Assembly (NCBI RefSeq): GCF_000745005.1
Contig: NZ_JQNB01000001.1
Span: 4,209,501-4,273,500 of the forward strand
Length of the DNA: 64,000 nucleotides
Direction of reading: 5' to 3'
From: Luteibacter sp. 9135
GTDB lineage: Bacteria > Pseudomonadota > Gammaproteobacteria > Xanthomonadales > Rhodanobacteraceae
In this document: positions 36,559 to 45,558 of the stretch, piece by piece
Position numbering within the stretch: position 1 is the stretch's first letter
Layout: every line of letters starts with the position of its first letter
Notes under the pieces: generated by a model
Told to the model about the DNA's origin: nothing
What the model saw: the letters and a program-made list of their open reading frames with translations, nothing else
The model's database searches: none
Translations under genes and position numbers: made by a program

Positions 36559-36989
36559 GCACACCGATCGAAGCCACGGCCGCGGAGGCCCAGACCGCCA
36601 TTGCGGAAGAATTCGCTTTCTTCAGCGACTGGACGGAACGTTACCAGTACCTCATCGACCTCGGCCGTCAGCTGGCGGCGTTTCCCGACGAGTGGAAGAC
36701 GGAAGCGCACCGCGTGCATGGCTGCCAGTCGATGGTCTGGCTGATTCCGTCGGGCGACGCCTCGCGCATGCACTTCGACGCCGCCAGCGATTCCGCCATC
36801 GTGTCAGGGCTGATCGCACTGGTGCTGCGCGTGTATTCCGACCGCTCCGCACGGGAGATCGTGGAGACCGAGCCCACCTTCATCCAGGACATCGGCCTGG
36901 CCAAGCACCTTTCGCCCACCCGCTCCAACGGTCTGGCCGCCATGCTGGTGAAGCTCAAGGCCCAGGCCGCCCAGGCACTGGGGACGTAA
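36555..36989 (+). CDS. sufE: SufE-family cysteine desulfurase accessory protein
   Basis: 144 residues. The sulfur-accepting cysteine lies in [12 protein letters not shown], and [20 protein letters not shown] is the family's C-terminal signature. SufE stimulates SufS and accepts persulfide for Fe-S assembly. Its ATG overlaps the cysS stop (ATGA), so translation is coupled with a cysteine-using enzyme. The rest of suf is not in the window. Confidence 0.93.
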   Translation: MSTPIEATAAEAQTAIAEEFAFFSDWTERYQYLIDLGRQLAAFPDEWKTEAHRVHGCQSMVWLIPSGDASRMHFDAASDSAIVSGLIALVLRVYSDRSAREIVETEPTFIQDIGLAKHLSPTRSNGLAAMLVKLKAQAAQALGT

Positions 36990-37001
36990 AAACGTTTCCT
37001 C

Positions 37002-38285
37002 TCACGCGTGCCCCGGAAGGCGTTCGGCACGCGGCACCAGCAATGGCATCGCTACCAGCGCACAGGCGCTTGCGGCGAGCCACACCACCGGCCAGCCCTG
37101 ACATGCGAGCAGGTACGGGATCGAGAAAGGCGTGACAAAGCACACGAGGAACACGCTGGTGTTCGCCATGCCAAAGGCGGTGCCCGCACGCGCCGCACCG
37201 GCCAGCGTGGCGAGCTCCGTGTAGGCGACGCCGTGCCATGCCGAGACGCAAACGCCGCTCAAACCCAGCAATACAACCAGTGCGACGCGCAGCGCCCCTG
37301 AGTCGGCAGCATGCGTGCCCCCGGCCATCACCAGCACCGCAAGTCCCGCGAACAGCAGCACGCTGAGTACGCTGCACGCGCGCAGGTAGGCGGGTCGGTT
37401 GCGACGACGGTCGGTCCAACGGCCGCTCCACACGCGCATCACCATCGCGCCTACCTGCGTGAACACCATGGTGGCGGTAACCGTCGCAAGACCTGCATGG
37501 CCGAAGTCGTGCAGAAAGACGGTGCCGAAGGACAGCACGGCGAACTGTGGCGCACAGAGGCTGCCGATGCCCAGCACGATGCGCCACACGCGCGGATCTC
37601 GCAGCGGGCCTTTTTTCGATGCGCTCGACGCGAAGGCCGCGTCGGCCGCGCTCGCCCTGGTGCCCGGCACGATGGGCGGCTCATGCACCCAGGCCCAGCT
37701 CGTCACCGCGCCCAGCCCACACAGCACGGCCAACAGGCCGTAGAGCGCGGCAAAGCAGAAATGCAGCGCCACATACGGCAGCACCAGCGCGCCGATGCCG
37801 CCGCCCAACGGCACGGCGGTCTGGCGGATGCTCATCGCGAGCCCGCGCTCGCTGGCGTCGAACCAGGTCATCACCGCACGCCCGCTCGCACCGTTCACGC
37901 TGCCGCCCAGCAGGCCGACCAGCAACAGTCCCGCCCCCAGCACGCCGAGGCCGGGGATGTGCTGCGCAGTCGGCGCGGCCCACAGCGCCATCGCCACGAG
38001 TGCGAGTGCGGTACTGCCCAGCCCGGTCAGCAGCACGGGCCTGTCTCCCCAGCGGTCGGTCAACAGGCCCCACGGCAGTTCGCTCACCGCAATCCCCAGG
38101 CCCATGAGGCCGAGCACCAGACCGAGGGTGGCGTTGTCAAGCCGGTAGCCGGTACGCATGAGCACCGCCGTCATGGGAATGCCGCTGAAGGCCACGGAAA
38201 ACGCCGCGTTGGCGGCCACCCCAGCGGCCAGCACCTTCCAGCGATGGCGCAGTGGATACGTCGAAGAACACGTCGATAAGGTCAT
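37002..38285 (-). CDS. Major facilitator superfamily transporter
   Basis: About 427 residues with twelve hydrophobic segments. After the second helix comes GLTDRWGDRPVLLTG-like LLTDRWGDRPVL, the MFS loop 2-3 motif; a second such motif, RWTDRRRNRPAYL, occurs in the second half. The start is the ATG at 38285; an in-frame TTG at 38312 would add nine basic residues. It is divergent from a LysR regulator whose control region contains a perfect dyad, so that regulator probably controls it. Substrate unknown. Confidence 0.85.
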   Translation of the reverse strand: MTLSTCSSTYPLRHRWKVLAAGVAANAAFSVAFSGIPMTAVLMRTGYRLDNATLGLVLGLMGLGIAVSELPWGLLTDRWGDRPVLLTGLGSTALALVAMALWAAPTAQHIPGLGVLGAGLLLVGLLGGSVNGASGRAVMTWFDASERGLAMSIRQTAVPLGGGIGALVLPYVALHFCFAALYGLLAVLCGLGAVTSWAWVHEPPIVPGTRASAADAAFASSASKKGPLRDPRVWRIVLGIGSLCAPQFAVLSFGTVFLHDFGHAGLATVTATMVFTQVGAMVMRVWSGRWTDRRRNRPAYLRACSVLSVLLFAGLAVLVMAGGTHAADSGALRVALVVLLGLSGVCVSAWHGVAYTELATLAGAARAGTAFGMANTSVFLVCFVTPFSIPYLLACQGWPVVWLAASACALVAMPLLVPRAERLPGHA

Positions 38286-38343
38286 GATGCGACGCAGTCT
38301 CCACCGCTTCAAAGGTTTTGAAAATCAGAAAATAATGCGATAT

Positions 38344-38364
38344 TCGTCCTGAAAAACAGGACGA
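38344..38364. promoter_or_regulatory. Palindromic operator between the MFS and LysR genes
   Basis: TCGTCCTG-aaaaa-CAGGACGA, an 8-bp-arm perfect dyad ending five bases before the LysR start codon. Position and symmetry fit an autoregulatory LysR-type site for the divergent pair. Confidence 0.6.
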
Positions 38365-38369
38365 TAAAC

Positions 38370-39329
38370 ATGACGCTGCCTACGGGCCAGGTGATGCTCG
38401 ATCTCGATGTGCTGCGCACGTTCTCTACCGGCATCGCTCTTGGCAGCTACGCGCGCGCGGCCGACAAGCTTGGGCGTTCGACCTCTGCCGTGAGCGCGCA
38501 GCTGAAGAAGCTGGAGTCACAGGCCGGCACGGTGCTGTTCCGCAAGAAGGGGCGTGGCCTGGCACTGACAGACGCTGGCGAGACACTCCTGGCCTACGCG
38601 CACCGCATGCTTGAACTCAACGACGAAGCCGGCGCCGCCATGCGCGGCGCCGGCTTGCAGGGCTGGGTGCGGCTGGGCCTGCAGGAAGACTTCGGCGAGA
38701 CGTTGCTGCCAGCCGTGCTGGGGCGCTTCGCGCGCGCGCACCCCAAGGTGCGCATCGAAGCCTGCGTGGCGCGCAGCGGCGAGTTACGCGAGCGCCTCGA
38801 ACTGGGGCAGCTCGACCTGGCGCTGGCGTGGGACGCGGGCGACCAGCCCCTGTCTCCGTACGCCGAGCGCGTGGCGCGGCTCCCCTTGTTATGGATCGGC
38901 CCGACGGCGGCTGAGCGGGTCGATGCCCCCTGGTGGACGGAACGCGAACACGGCGGCCCCGGCCCACGCCGGCCCAAGAGCAAAGAGCCGTTACCCCTGA
39001 TCATGCTTGACGCGCCGTGCCCGTTGCGGGAGATCGTCATCACCGCGCTCGACCGTGCCGGCCTGCCCTGGCGCCGGGCCTTCGGCAGTGCCAGCCTGGC
39101 CGCGCTGTGGGCTGCCACGTCGGCAGGGCTCGGCCTCACGGTGCGCACGCCATTCGGGCTGCCCTCGCATGTGCGCGCGCTTGACCGCGCCGTGCTGTCG
39201 TTGCCGGCGCTGCCGAAGATCTCACTCGTGCTGTATCGCGCGCAGGCCCACGCCGAGGCCCCGGCGAGCCGCCTGGCGACGCTGTTGCTGGAAGCGGTGC
39301 GCCAGCAGGTGCAGCCCATGGCTGAGTGA
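38370..39329 (+). CDS. LysR-family transcriptional regulator
   Basis: 319 residues. The N-terminal winged helix-turn-helix (DVLRTFSTGIALGSYARAADKLGRSTSAVSAQLKKLE is the region, residues about 13-48) is typical; the effector domain follows with VRLGLQEDFGETLLPAVL. It is divergent from the MFS gene. The coinducer is unknown. An insertion-like charged loop (HGGPGPRRPKSKEP) is present in the effector domain. Confidence 0.9.
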   Translation: MTLPTGQVMLDLDVLRTFSTGIALGSYARAADKLGRSTSAVSAQLKKLESQAGTVLFRKKGRGLALTDAGETLLAYAHRMLELNDEAGAAMRGAGLQGWVRLGLQEDFGETLLPAVLGRFARAHPKVRIEACVARSGELRERLELGQLDLALAWDAGDQPLSPYAERVARLPLLWIGPTAAERVDAPWWTEREHGGPGPRRPKSKEPLPLIMLDAPCPLREIVITALDRAGLPWRRAFGSASLAALWAATSAGLGLTVRTPFGLPSHVRALDRAVLSLPALPKISLVLYRAQAHAEAPASRLATLLLEAVRQQVQPMAE

Positions 39330-39333
39330 CATA

Positions 39334-39362
39334 AAAAACCCGCGATCACTCGCGGGTCTTTC
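39334..39362 (-). terminator. Bidirectional terminator between the LysR and DksA-like genes
   Basis: ACCCGCGA-tcac-TCGCGGGT, an 8-bp stem with six A's on the left (T-run for the minus-strand DksA-like gene) and CTTTC on the right. Confidence 0.82.
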
Positions 39363-39386
39363 ATGCCGAAGCGGAACGGATGACGG

Positions 39387-40433
39387 TCAGTCGCCCATCT
39401 GCTTCTGCAGGTGCTCGCGGCGCTCCTGCGCATCGAGGGTGAGCGTGGCGATCGGGCGGGCGTCGAGACGCTCCACGCCGATTTCCTCGTCGGTCTCTTC
39501 GCAGAAGCCGTAACGGCCTTCCTCGATCCGGCGCAGGGCCTTGTCGATCTTGGAGATGAGCTTGCGATAGCGGTCGCGGGTGCGCAGTTCGAGCGAGTTC
39601 TCGGTTTCACGCGTAGCGCGCTCGGCCTCGTCGCCCACGTCGCGCACTTCCTCACGGAGGTTGTCCATGGTCTGGCGGGATTCTTCGACCAGCTGGTCGC
39701 GCCAGTCCTTCAGCTTGTTACGGAAATAAGCCAGGTGACGAGGATTCATGTACTCCTCGTCCGGGCCGGGCTTGTAGCCCTTGGGCAGGTCGATGAGAGT
39801 CGAAGCCGGCAGTGCGTAACGGCCGTCCTCGCGCGTGATGCCATTGTCGGGGGATTGGGGAGCGGTGCTGTTCATGCTGGGGTGCGTGGACTTCTCGTTA
39901 CTGGATGAGGTGGCGCTGCCGACCGCGGAGGCGGTCCTGCCCTTCACGGGCGTCGGTGCGTCATGGACCGGGGCGGAGGGTTTCGCCACCGGCGGGGAAG
40001 CGGGTGCGGGCCCGGCCTTGGCCGGCGCCCTGGATTTCGTCGCGGCCGCCGTGACGGCCGGTTTGGCGGCGGCAGCGGCCGGCTTCGACGGCGCCTTGGC
40101 AGCGGCCGGAGCCGACTTGCCGGCGGCGGGCTTGCCGACGGCAGCGTGGGTGGATGCCGCCTTGGTGGCTGCCGCCTTGGCCGGGGCCTTCGCGGTGGCG
40201 GCCTTGGCAGGAGCGCCCTTGCTCGCGGCGGCCTTGGCGGTGGGCGCCGCCGGCTTGCCCACGGGCTTCGTGGCCGGCGCGGGCGCAGCCTTCTTCGCCG
40301 CGGGCGCGGTCGTCTTCGTTGCGGCCTTGGCCACCGTCTTGCTGGCCGGCGTCCTGGCCGACGTCACATCGCCTGACCCGCCCTTCTTGGCGGCGCCCTT
40401 GGCGGCTGCGGAACTGCTAGCGTTTTTCGCCAT
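39387..40433 (-). CDS. dksA: DksA/TraR-family protein with long histone H1-like N-terminal extension
   Basis: About 348 residues. Residues 1 to about 185 are low complexity, rich in Ala, Lys and Pro (PAAKKAAP and AKAPAKAAATKA-type repeats), like bacterial histone H1-like tails that bind nucleic acid. From about 215 the DksA coiled coil begins (YMNPRHLAYFRNKLKDWRDQL), then the globular end YGFCEETDEEIGVERLDARPIATLTLDAQER. Only the first of the four zinc cysteines of E. coli DksA remains. DksA binds RNA polymerase with ppGpp. The ATG at 40433 is used, with AAGGAT in front. Confidence 0.88.
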   Translation of the reverse strand: MAKNASSSAAAKGAAKKGGSGDVTSARTPASKTVAKAATKTTAPAAKKAAPAPATKPVGKPAAPTAKAAASKGAPAKAATAKAPAKAAATKAASTHAAVGKPAAGKSAPAAAKAPSKPAAAAAKPAVTAAATKSRAPAKAGPAPASPPVAKPSAPVHDAPTPVKGRTASAVGSATSSSNEKSTHPSMNSTAPQSPDNGITREDGRYALPASTLIDLPKGYKPGPDEEYMNPRHLAYFRNKLKDWRDQLVEESRQTMDNLREEVRDVGDEAERATRETENSLELRTRDRYRKLISKIDKALRRIEEGRYGFCEETDEEIGVERLDARPIATLTLDAQERREHLQKQMGD

Positions 40434-40548
40434 ATCCTTCACCTCGGTGGCCGTGGCGGCGGGGTGTTATAGCCCAGATGCGTTACCCCAGCAACCTCTC
40501 TTCTGGGATACTGTGCCCTGGCTTACGCCGGTAGGCACCGGACTGATT

Positions 40549-40809
40549 GTGACCCGCCTTCTCCTGATACTGCTTTCCTTCTACAAACGGTGGCTCAGTC
40601 CCCTCCTCGGGGCCCGATGCCGCTTCCATCCATCCTGTTCCGATTACACCCGCGTCGCCATCGCCCGGTTCGGGCCACTGCGCGGCTCGATCCTGGGACT
40701 ATGGCGCATCCTGCGCTGCCAGCCGCTGTGTGAAGGCGGCCACGACCCCGTCCCCGAACAATTCGTCCTGCGCCGCTGCGGCGCCCAAGGAGTGCATACC
40801 CATGACTGA
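40549..40809 (+). CDS. yidD: Membrane protein insertion efficiency factor YidD
   Basis: 86 residues from GTG at 40549. LLILLSFYKRWLSPLLGARCRFHPSCSDY is the YidD hallmark region (residues 4-33), with three conserved cysteines and a Leu-rich amphipathic N-terminus; RCQPLCEGGHDPVPE follows. It is usually next to rnpA and yidC; here it precedes pyrC and overlaps its start by 8 bp. The function is thought to be helping Sec/YidC insertion. Confidence 0.9.
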   Translation: MTRLLLILLSFYKRWLSPLLGARCRFHPSCSDYTRVAIARFGPLRGSILGLWRILRCQPLCEGGHDPVPEQFVLRRCGAQGVHTHD

Positions 40810-42142
40810 TGCCTGGCTCATCAAGAACGCCGAACTGATCAACGAAGGCCGCCGGTTCAAGGCCGACGTGCGCGTACGTGGCGGAAAAATCGCGACCATT
40901 GCGCAGGACTTGGCAACGGAGCGTGACGAACAGGTCATCGACGCCACCGGCCTTTGGCTGCTGCCCGGCATGATCGACGACCAGGTGCACTTCCGCGAGC
41001 CGGGGCTCACCCAGAAAGCCGACCTGGCCAGTGAATCGCGCGCCTGTGCCGCCGGCGGCATCACCAGTTTCATGGAAATGCCCAACACCAAGCCGCCCGC
41101 GCTGGGTCGCGACTCCCTGGAACACAAATACGACCTGGCCGCCAAATCGTCGGTCGTCAATTACGCCTTCTACATGGGGGCGAGCAACGACAACCTCGAG
41201 GCCATCCGCGCACTGGACCCCAAGGCCGCGCCGGGCATCAAGGTGTTCATGGGCGCGTCCACCGGCAACATGCTGGTCGACAACCCGGAAACCCTCGATC
41301 ACATCTTCCGCGACGCACCCACGCCGATCATCACCCACTGCGAGGACACGCCGATGATCGACGTGAACCTCGCCAAGGCCCATGAGAAGTACGGCGACGA
41401 CATCCCGATGTGGGAACACCCGCACATCCGTTCGCGCGAGGCGTGCATCAAGTCCACCCGGCTGGCCATCTCGCTCGCGAAGAAGCACAACACCCGCCTG
41501 CACGTGCTGCACATCTCCACCGCCGACGAACTGGCCCTGTTCGAGCCCGGTCCGATCGAAGGCAAGCGGATCACCGCGGAAACCTGCGTGCACTTCCTGC
41601 ATTTCGGCGGCAGGGCCGACTATGAGGCAAAGGGCTCGTTCATCAAGTGCAACCCGGCGATCAAGGACGAGTCCGATCGCGAGGCCATCATCAGGGCGTT
41701 GGCCGAAGGCCGCCTGGACGTGCTCGCCACCGACCACGCCCCGCACCTGCTGGAAGAAAAGGAACAGAAGTACGACAAGGCGCCGTCCGGTCTGCCGCTG
41801 GTCCAGTTCGCCCTGCAGGCGGCGCTCCAGCGCGTGACCGAAGGCAAACTGACCCTTGAGCGAGTAGTCGAGGCCGTATGCCACGCCCCCGCCAAACTGT
41901 TCGACGTGGAGAACCGCGGCTTCCTGCGCGAGGGCTACGCGGCCGACCTGGTCCTTGTCGACCCGAACAAACCGCACACGGTCACCCGCGAGGAAGTCCT
42001 CTCCAAGTGCGGCTGGTCGCCGTTCGAAGGCGAAACCTTCTCCAGCAGCATCGTCTCGACCTTCGTCAACGGCCAGCGCGTGTGGAACGGCAAAACCGTC
42101 GATGGCACGGTCCGTGGCCAGCGCCTGACCTTCGACCGATGA
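40802..42142 (+). CDS. pyrC: Dihydroorotase (class I-like)
   Basis: 446 residues of the amidohydrolase fold. DDQVHFREPGLTQKAD, MEMPNTKPPA, KVFMGASTGNML, HCEDTPMI and TDHAPHLLEEK define a dihydroorotase. The first metal motif reads Q-V-H rather than H-x-H, as in a known subgroup of these enzymes. It closes carbamoyl-aspartate to dihydroorotate in pyrimidine synthesis. The start overlaps yidD; the ATGA overlap with the next gene indicates one transcript. Confidence 0.9.
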   Translation: MTDAWLIKNAELINEGRRFKADVRVRGGKIATIAQDLATERDEQVIDATGLWLLPGMIDDQVHFREPGLTQKADLASESRACAAGGITSFMEMPNTKPPALGRDSLEHKYDLAAKSSVVNYAFYMGASNDNLEAIRALDPKAAPGIKVFMGASTGNMLVDNPETLDHIFRDAPTPIITHCEDTPMIDVNLAKAHEKYGDDIPMWEHPHIRSREACIKSTRLAISLAKKHNTRLHVLHISTADELALFEPGPIEGKRITAETCVHFLHFGGRADYEAKGSFIKCNPAIKDESDREAIIRALAEGRLDVLATDHAPHLLEEKEQKYDKAPSGLPLVQFALQAALQRVTEGKLTLERVVEAVCHAPAKLFDVENRGFLREGYAADLVLVDPNKPHTVTREEVLSKCGWSPFEGETFSSSIVSTFVNGQRVWNGKTVDGTVRGQRLTFDR

Positions 42143-42930
42143 GAAGGATCGTAAGCACCGCCCTCGCCCTGCTCGCGGTCACGGTGGCATCGGCCGCCGT
42201 GACCGACCTGCCCGCCAGCGTGTCGCAGGGCGGCCTGGTGATCGCCCACGCCCCCCCGGGCGCGCGGGTCACCGTCGCCGGCAAACCGGTGCACGTGGGC
42301 GACGACGGCGTATTCGTGTTCGGTGCCGGGCGCGACGAGAAAGGCCCGTTGGTCGTGGTCGTGGACGGGACGAAGCGCCAGGTCGATGTCACCCCGCGCG
42401 ACTGGCCGATCGAGCGCGTGGAGGGCGTGCCGCCGGCCACCGTGAATCCGCCGCCGGAGATCGCCGCACGGATCGAGCGCGAGCAGGCCGAGGTGGTCGC
42501 CGCACGCAACCGCGACGATGCCCGCGAGGACTTCACCCACGGCTTCATCTGGCCCGTGAAGGGAAGGATCAGTGGCCGCTTCGGCAACCAGCGTATCTAC
42601 AACGGCGATCCCAAGGCCCCGCATTCGGGTATGGATATCGCCGTCCCCGAGGGCACGCCGGTGAAGGCACCGGCTGATGGCGTCATCACCTTCGCCAAGC
42701 CCGACCTGTACCTCACGGGCGGCACAGTGTTGCTCGACCATGGCTTCGGACTGTCGTCCAACTTCCTGCACCTGTCGCGCATCGACGTGACCGTGGGCGA
42801 GCACGTGAAGCAGGGCCAGGTGATCGGCGCGGCCGGCAAGACGGGACGCGCCACCGGGCCGCACGTGCACTGGGGCTTCAACTGGTTCGGCACGCGGCTA
42901 GATCCGCTGTTGCTGCCGGGGATTCATTGA
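42139..42930 (+). CDS. Secreted M23-family (LytM) peptidase
   Basis: 263 residues; signal peptide MRRIVSTALALLAVTVASA, a small beta domain (about 25-85), then the LytM domain with HSGMDIA (H-x-x-x-D zinc ligands), LHLSRIDVTVGEHVKQGQ and HVHWGF. All catalytic residues are in place, so it probably cleaves peptidoglycan cross-links in the periplasm. ATGA overlap with pyrC. Confidence 0.9.
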   Translation: MRRIVSTALALLAVTVASAAVTDLPASVSQGGLVIAHAPPGARVTVAGKPVHVGDDGVFVFGAGRDEKGPLVVVVDGTKRQVDVTPRDWPIERVEGVPPATVNPPPEIAARIEREQAEVVAARNRDDAREDFTHGFIWPVKGRISGRFGNQRIYNGDPKAPHSGMDIAVPEGTPVKAPADGVITFAKPDLYLTGGTVLLDHGFGLSSNFLHLSRIDVTVGEHVKQGQVIGAAGKTGRATGPHVHWGFNWFGTRLDPLLLPGIH

Positions 42931-42970
42931 GGAGAGGTTGGACCGGCCGAAACATCGTAAATCACGGGGA

Positions 42971-42994
42971 TCGCGCACGTGCGTGCGCTCCTAC
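42971..42994 (-). repeat. REP-like palindrome, GTGCGTGC variant
   Basis: GCGCACGTGCGTGCGC core in place of GCGCACATCGTGCGC; the same variant lies within both composite elements. Confidence 0.75.
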
Positions 42995-43025
42995 GGCCGG
43001 TCGGCCGCCGTCGCGGGGCGGCGCC

Positions 43026-43949
43026 TTACCGCGCCTTGCGGGCGAACGCGACGGCGTCGTGGGGGTGCAGGCTTTCGTGGTGGGCAACGCGGATGTGGTA
43101 GTCGGCCACGTCGGGGGCGGCTTCCAGGGTCTTCTGGATGCGGCGGGCGGCGTCTTCGCAGAACATCAGGTTCTGTCCGTTGGCCAGGGCGAAGGCCTGT
43201 TCGTCGGCGCGCTTGACCGCCGTCTGCACGGGCGTGCCCAGGGCGTTCTCGACCTGGTCGATAAGGCCGATCAGGGGGAACACGCCCTCACCGACGGGGC
43301 ACAGGCGGAGGGTGGCGGTGCTGCGCTGCGCGTGCGGCGTGGCCAGCACGCCTTTCTCCGTGCCCAGCCAGGCGAGCACGGTGTCGCGGTCCAGCGGCTG
43401 GCCGGACGAGAACGCGCTGGCGAAGTTGTCCTGGATCAGCTGGCGGGACAGGGCCGCGGAGGCTGGGCATGTCGAGGAATACACCACGTCCGTGGTGATC
43501 TCCAGACGGAACGCACCCTGGCTCAGCGTAGCCTCGACGGTAATCGGATACGCGCGCCAGCCGCTGTTCTCGCTGCGCAGGGCCGGCCGCCGCACCAGGT
43601 GCTCGAAGCCGATGGTGATGCGCGCATGGTCCGACAAGCCCTCGTGCGAAGCGAGGAAGGCCTCCAGCAGCGTCCGGACACCGGCGATCGTCAGCGGGCG
43701 GGCGCCCAGCGCCTCGGAGACCAGCAGGTACAGCCGCGACATGTGGATGCCACGAGCCTCGGCCTTGACCAGGTTGACGAAGGCGCCCACGCGGGCCCCC
43801 GTGGAGCGGACATCACCGTCGCCCGCATCGAACGCCACCGGCATTTCCATGCCATCCATGCCCACCCATTCGAGCGTGCCGAGGGCGAGGGCATGGTCCT
43901 GCGACGCGACGTCGGGCAGCAGGCGGGTGGGAGACTCGTGGATGTACAT
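43026..43949 (-). CDS. folE2: GTP cyclohydrolase IB
   Basis: 307 residues. The COG1469 family lacks similarity to FolE; DVVYSSTCPASAALSRQL carries the catalytic cysteine and QRSTATLRLCP and FCEDAARRIQ fit the family. It makes dihydroneopterin triphosphate for folate, using metals other than zinc, and is often expressed under zinc limitation. No obvious Zur site is seen upstream. A REP lies 31 bp after the stop. Confidence 0.92.
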   Translation of the reverse strand: MYIHESPTRLLPDVASQDHALALGTLEWVGMDGMEMPVAFDAGDGDVRSTGARVGAFVNLVKAEARGIHMSRLYLLVSEALGARPLTIAGVRTLLEAFLASHEGLSDHARITIGFEHLVRRPALRSENSGWRAYPITVEATLSQGAFRLEITTDVVYSSTCPASAALSRQLIQDNFASAFSSGQPLDRDTVLAWLGTEKGVLATPHAQRSTATLRLCPVGEGVFPLIGLIDQVENALGTPVQTAVKRADEQAFALANGQNLMFCEDAARRIQKTLEAAPDVADYHIRVAHHESLHPHDAVAFARKAR

Positions 43950-44044
43950 CGTGGATATCCTGGGGGCCGGGGTGTCCGGCCTGACCGTGCCGAAATGGGG
44001 GCCCTGCGCTTGGGCTCAATGGTGAGTGCCGGGAAACGGTGTGT

Positions 44045-44881
44045 TCAGCCCAATCGACCGGCGCGACGTGCGGCCAGCCAGGCGCGGATCGCCGTGGCCG
44101 GGCCCGTGCGCGACTGCCGCCGATGCAGCTCGGTGAACGGCTCGGGGGCCCGCGCGGCGCCACGCGCGGTGGCCAGCGCGGTGCGGCCCTCCAGGCCACG
44201 GAACGTGCTCAGCGGGGCGTCGAGCGCCAGCGCGGCGCGCAGGCCGGTGGCCAGTTCCTGCAACTGGGCACGAATGGCGTCGCGGCGCGCCGGCGCATCC
44301 GTTTTCAGCTGGCCGCGCGACAACCCGTGACGCGCCAGTCGCGACATGGGCAAGGGCAGCCGTTCGCGCTCGGCGTCCAGTTCCAGCCGCGACAGCGCGA
44401 AGACCAGGTGCGACAGGGTTGCCACGCGGGTCGCGGCCTCGGCGGACGCCTCGGGGCCGAACCACCATGCGGTTTCGAGCGCGGCCAGGGCGCCGTGCAG
44501 CCCGCGTGCCGCCGCGAACTGGGCCGCGAAGTCGGACGAGGTGCCCTGCTCCAGCTGCGCCATGGCGGCCAGCACCGGCGCCAGCCACAGCGCCGCCGGG
44601 ACCCGGCGCGCCCGCTCGCTGGCGAACAGCTGTTTGGTCAGCGGATGGCGGCCGCCACCGGCCGCTGCGCCGGATAGTTCTTCCGCCCACCATTGCAGCT
44701 TGGCGGCGGCCACCTGCGGCTCACGGATACCGTAGGCCGAGGCGATCAGTTCCTGCTCGAAGGCGGCAAGCGCCACATGCTCGTCGCGAACGGCCGGATC
44801 GACGAAACCCAGCGCGATCCGCTGCTGCGGCTGCACCGCCAGCCACTTGTCGATGTAGCTCTGGGTTGCGCCGTCGCTCAC
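44045..44881 (-). CDS. Squalene/phytoene synthase-family protein (NDUFAF6-like)
   Basis: 278 residues, starting GTG at 44881 with a 4-bp overlap of the gph stop. AAFEQELIASAYGIREPQVAAAKLQWWAEEL matches the first helices of the family in the region residues 37-67, but the aspartate-rich DxxxD motifs of real prenyl synthases are weak or missing. This resembles the NDUFAF6/complex I assembly branch found next to ubiG and gph. A catalytic role is doubtful. Confidence 0.72.
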   Translation of the reverse strand: MSDGATQSYIDKWLAVQPQQRIALGFVDPAVRDEHVALAAFEQELIASAYGIREPQVAAAKLQWWAEELSGAAAGGGRHPLTKQLFASERARRVPAALWLAPVLAAMAQLEQGTSSDFAAQFAAARGLHGALAALETAWWFGPEASAEAATRVATLSHLVFALSRLELDAERERLPLPMSRLARHGLSRGQLKTDAPARRDAIRAQLQELATGLRAALALDAPLSTFRGLEGRTALATARGAARAPEPFTELHRRQSRTGPATAIRAWLAARRAGRLG

Positions 44882-45558
44882 GCCACCGCCTCCCCTACGC
44901 CCAGCAAGGTAGCGAGGTCGCTTACGCGATCGACGACCGTGTCGGCCTCCCAGGTGTCCGGGTCGCCGCCGTCGAGGTAGCCCCAGCGCACGGCGACGGT
45001 GTAGCACCCCGCAGCGGCGCCGGCGGCGATATCGCGGCGATCGTCGCCGACGAACACGGCGCGGGACGGCGCGCAGCCGGCCAGGGCGCAGGCGTGCACC
45101 ACGGGCGCCGGATCGGGCTTCTTCACCGGCAACGTGTCGCCGGAGACCACGACGGCGGGCTTCCAATGCGGCACGGCCTGCGGCAGCAGCGCGTCGGTGA
45201 GGAAACCGGGCTTGTTGGTCACCACGCCCCAACGCATGCCGGCGGCCTCGATGCCGGCCAGCAGCGACTCGATGCCCTCGAAGGGCACCGTGTGGCGGGC
45301 CAGGCCGCTTTCGTAGATCTCCAGGTAACGAGGGACGAGCGCCAGGATCGCCTCCGCATCGAGTCCCGGCATGGCCGTCGCGATGATCGCGCGCGATCCG
45401 CGCGACACCACCGGACGTACCGCGTCGTACGACGGGGGCATGACGCCCTGTTCGGCGCAGAGATCGACCACGGCCGCATGCAGGTCGAGGGCGCTGTCCA
45501 GCAGCGTGCCGTCGAGGTCGAAGAACACGCCTTCCGGCTTGAACGACAGCACGCTCAC
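44878..45558 (-). CDS. gph: Phosphoglycolate phosphatase (HAD family)
   Basis: 226 residues. HAD motifs: FFDLDGTLLDS (nucleophile Asp), VVTNKP (motif II), K in PVKKPDPAP (motif III) and VGDDRRDIAAG (motif IV). It dephosphorylates 2-phosphoglycolate from DNA repair. GTG start overlapping the ubiG stop by 3 bases. The longer frame from 46089 lies antisense to no gene but within ubiG and is ignored. Confidence 0.9.
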   Translation of the reverse strand: MSVLSFKPEGVFFDLDGTLLDSALDLHAAVVDLCAEQGVMPPSYDAVRPVVSRGSRAIIATAMPGLDAEAILALVPRYLEIYESGLARHTVPFEGIESLLAGIEAAGMRWGVVTNKPGFLTDALLPQAVPHWKPAVVVSGDTLPVKKPDPAPVVHACALAGCAPSRAVFVGDDRRDIAAGAAAGCYTVAVRWGYLDGGDPDTWEADTVVDRVSDLATLLGVGEAVA

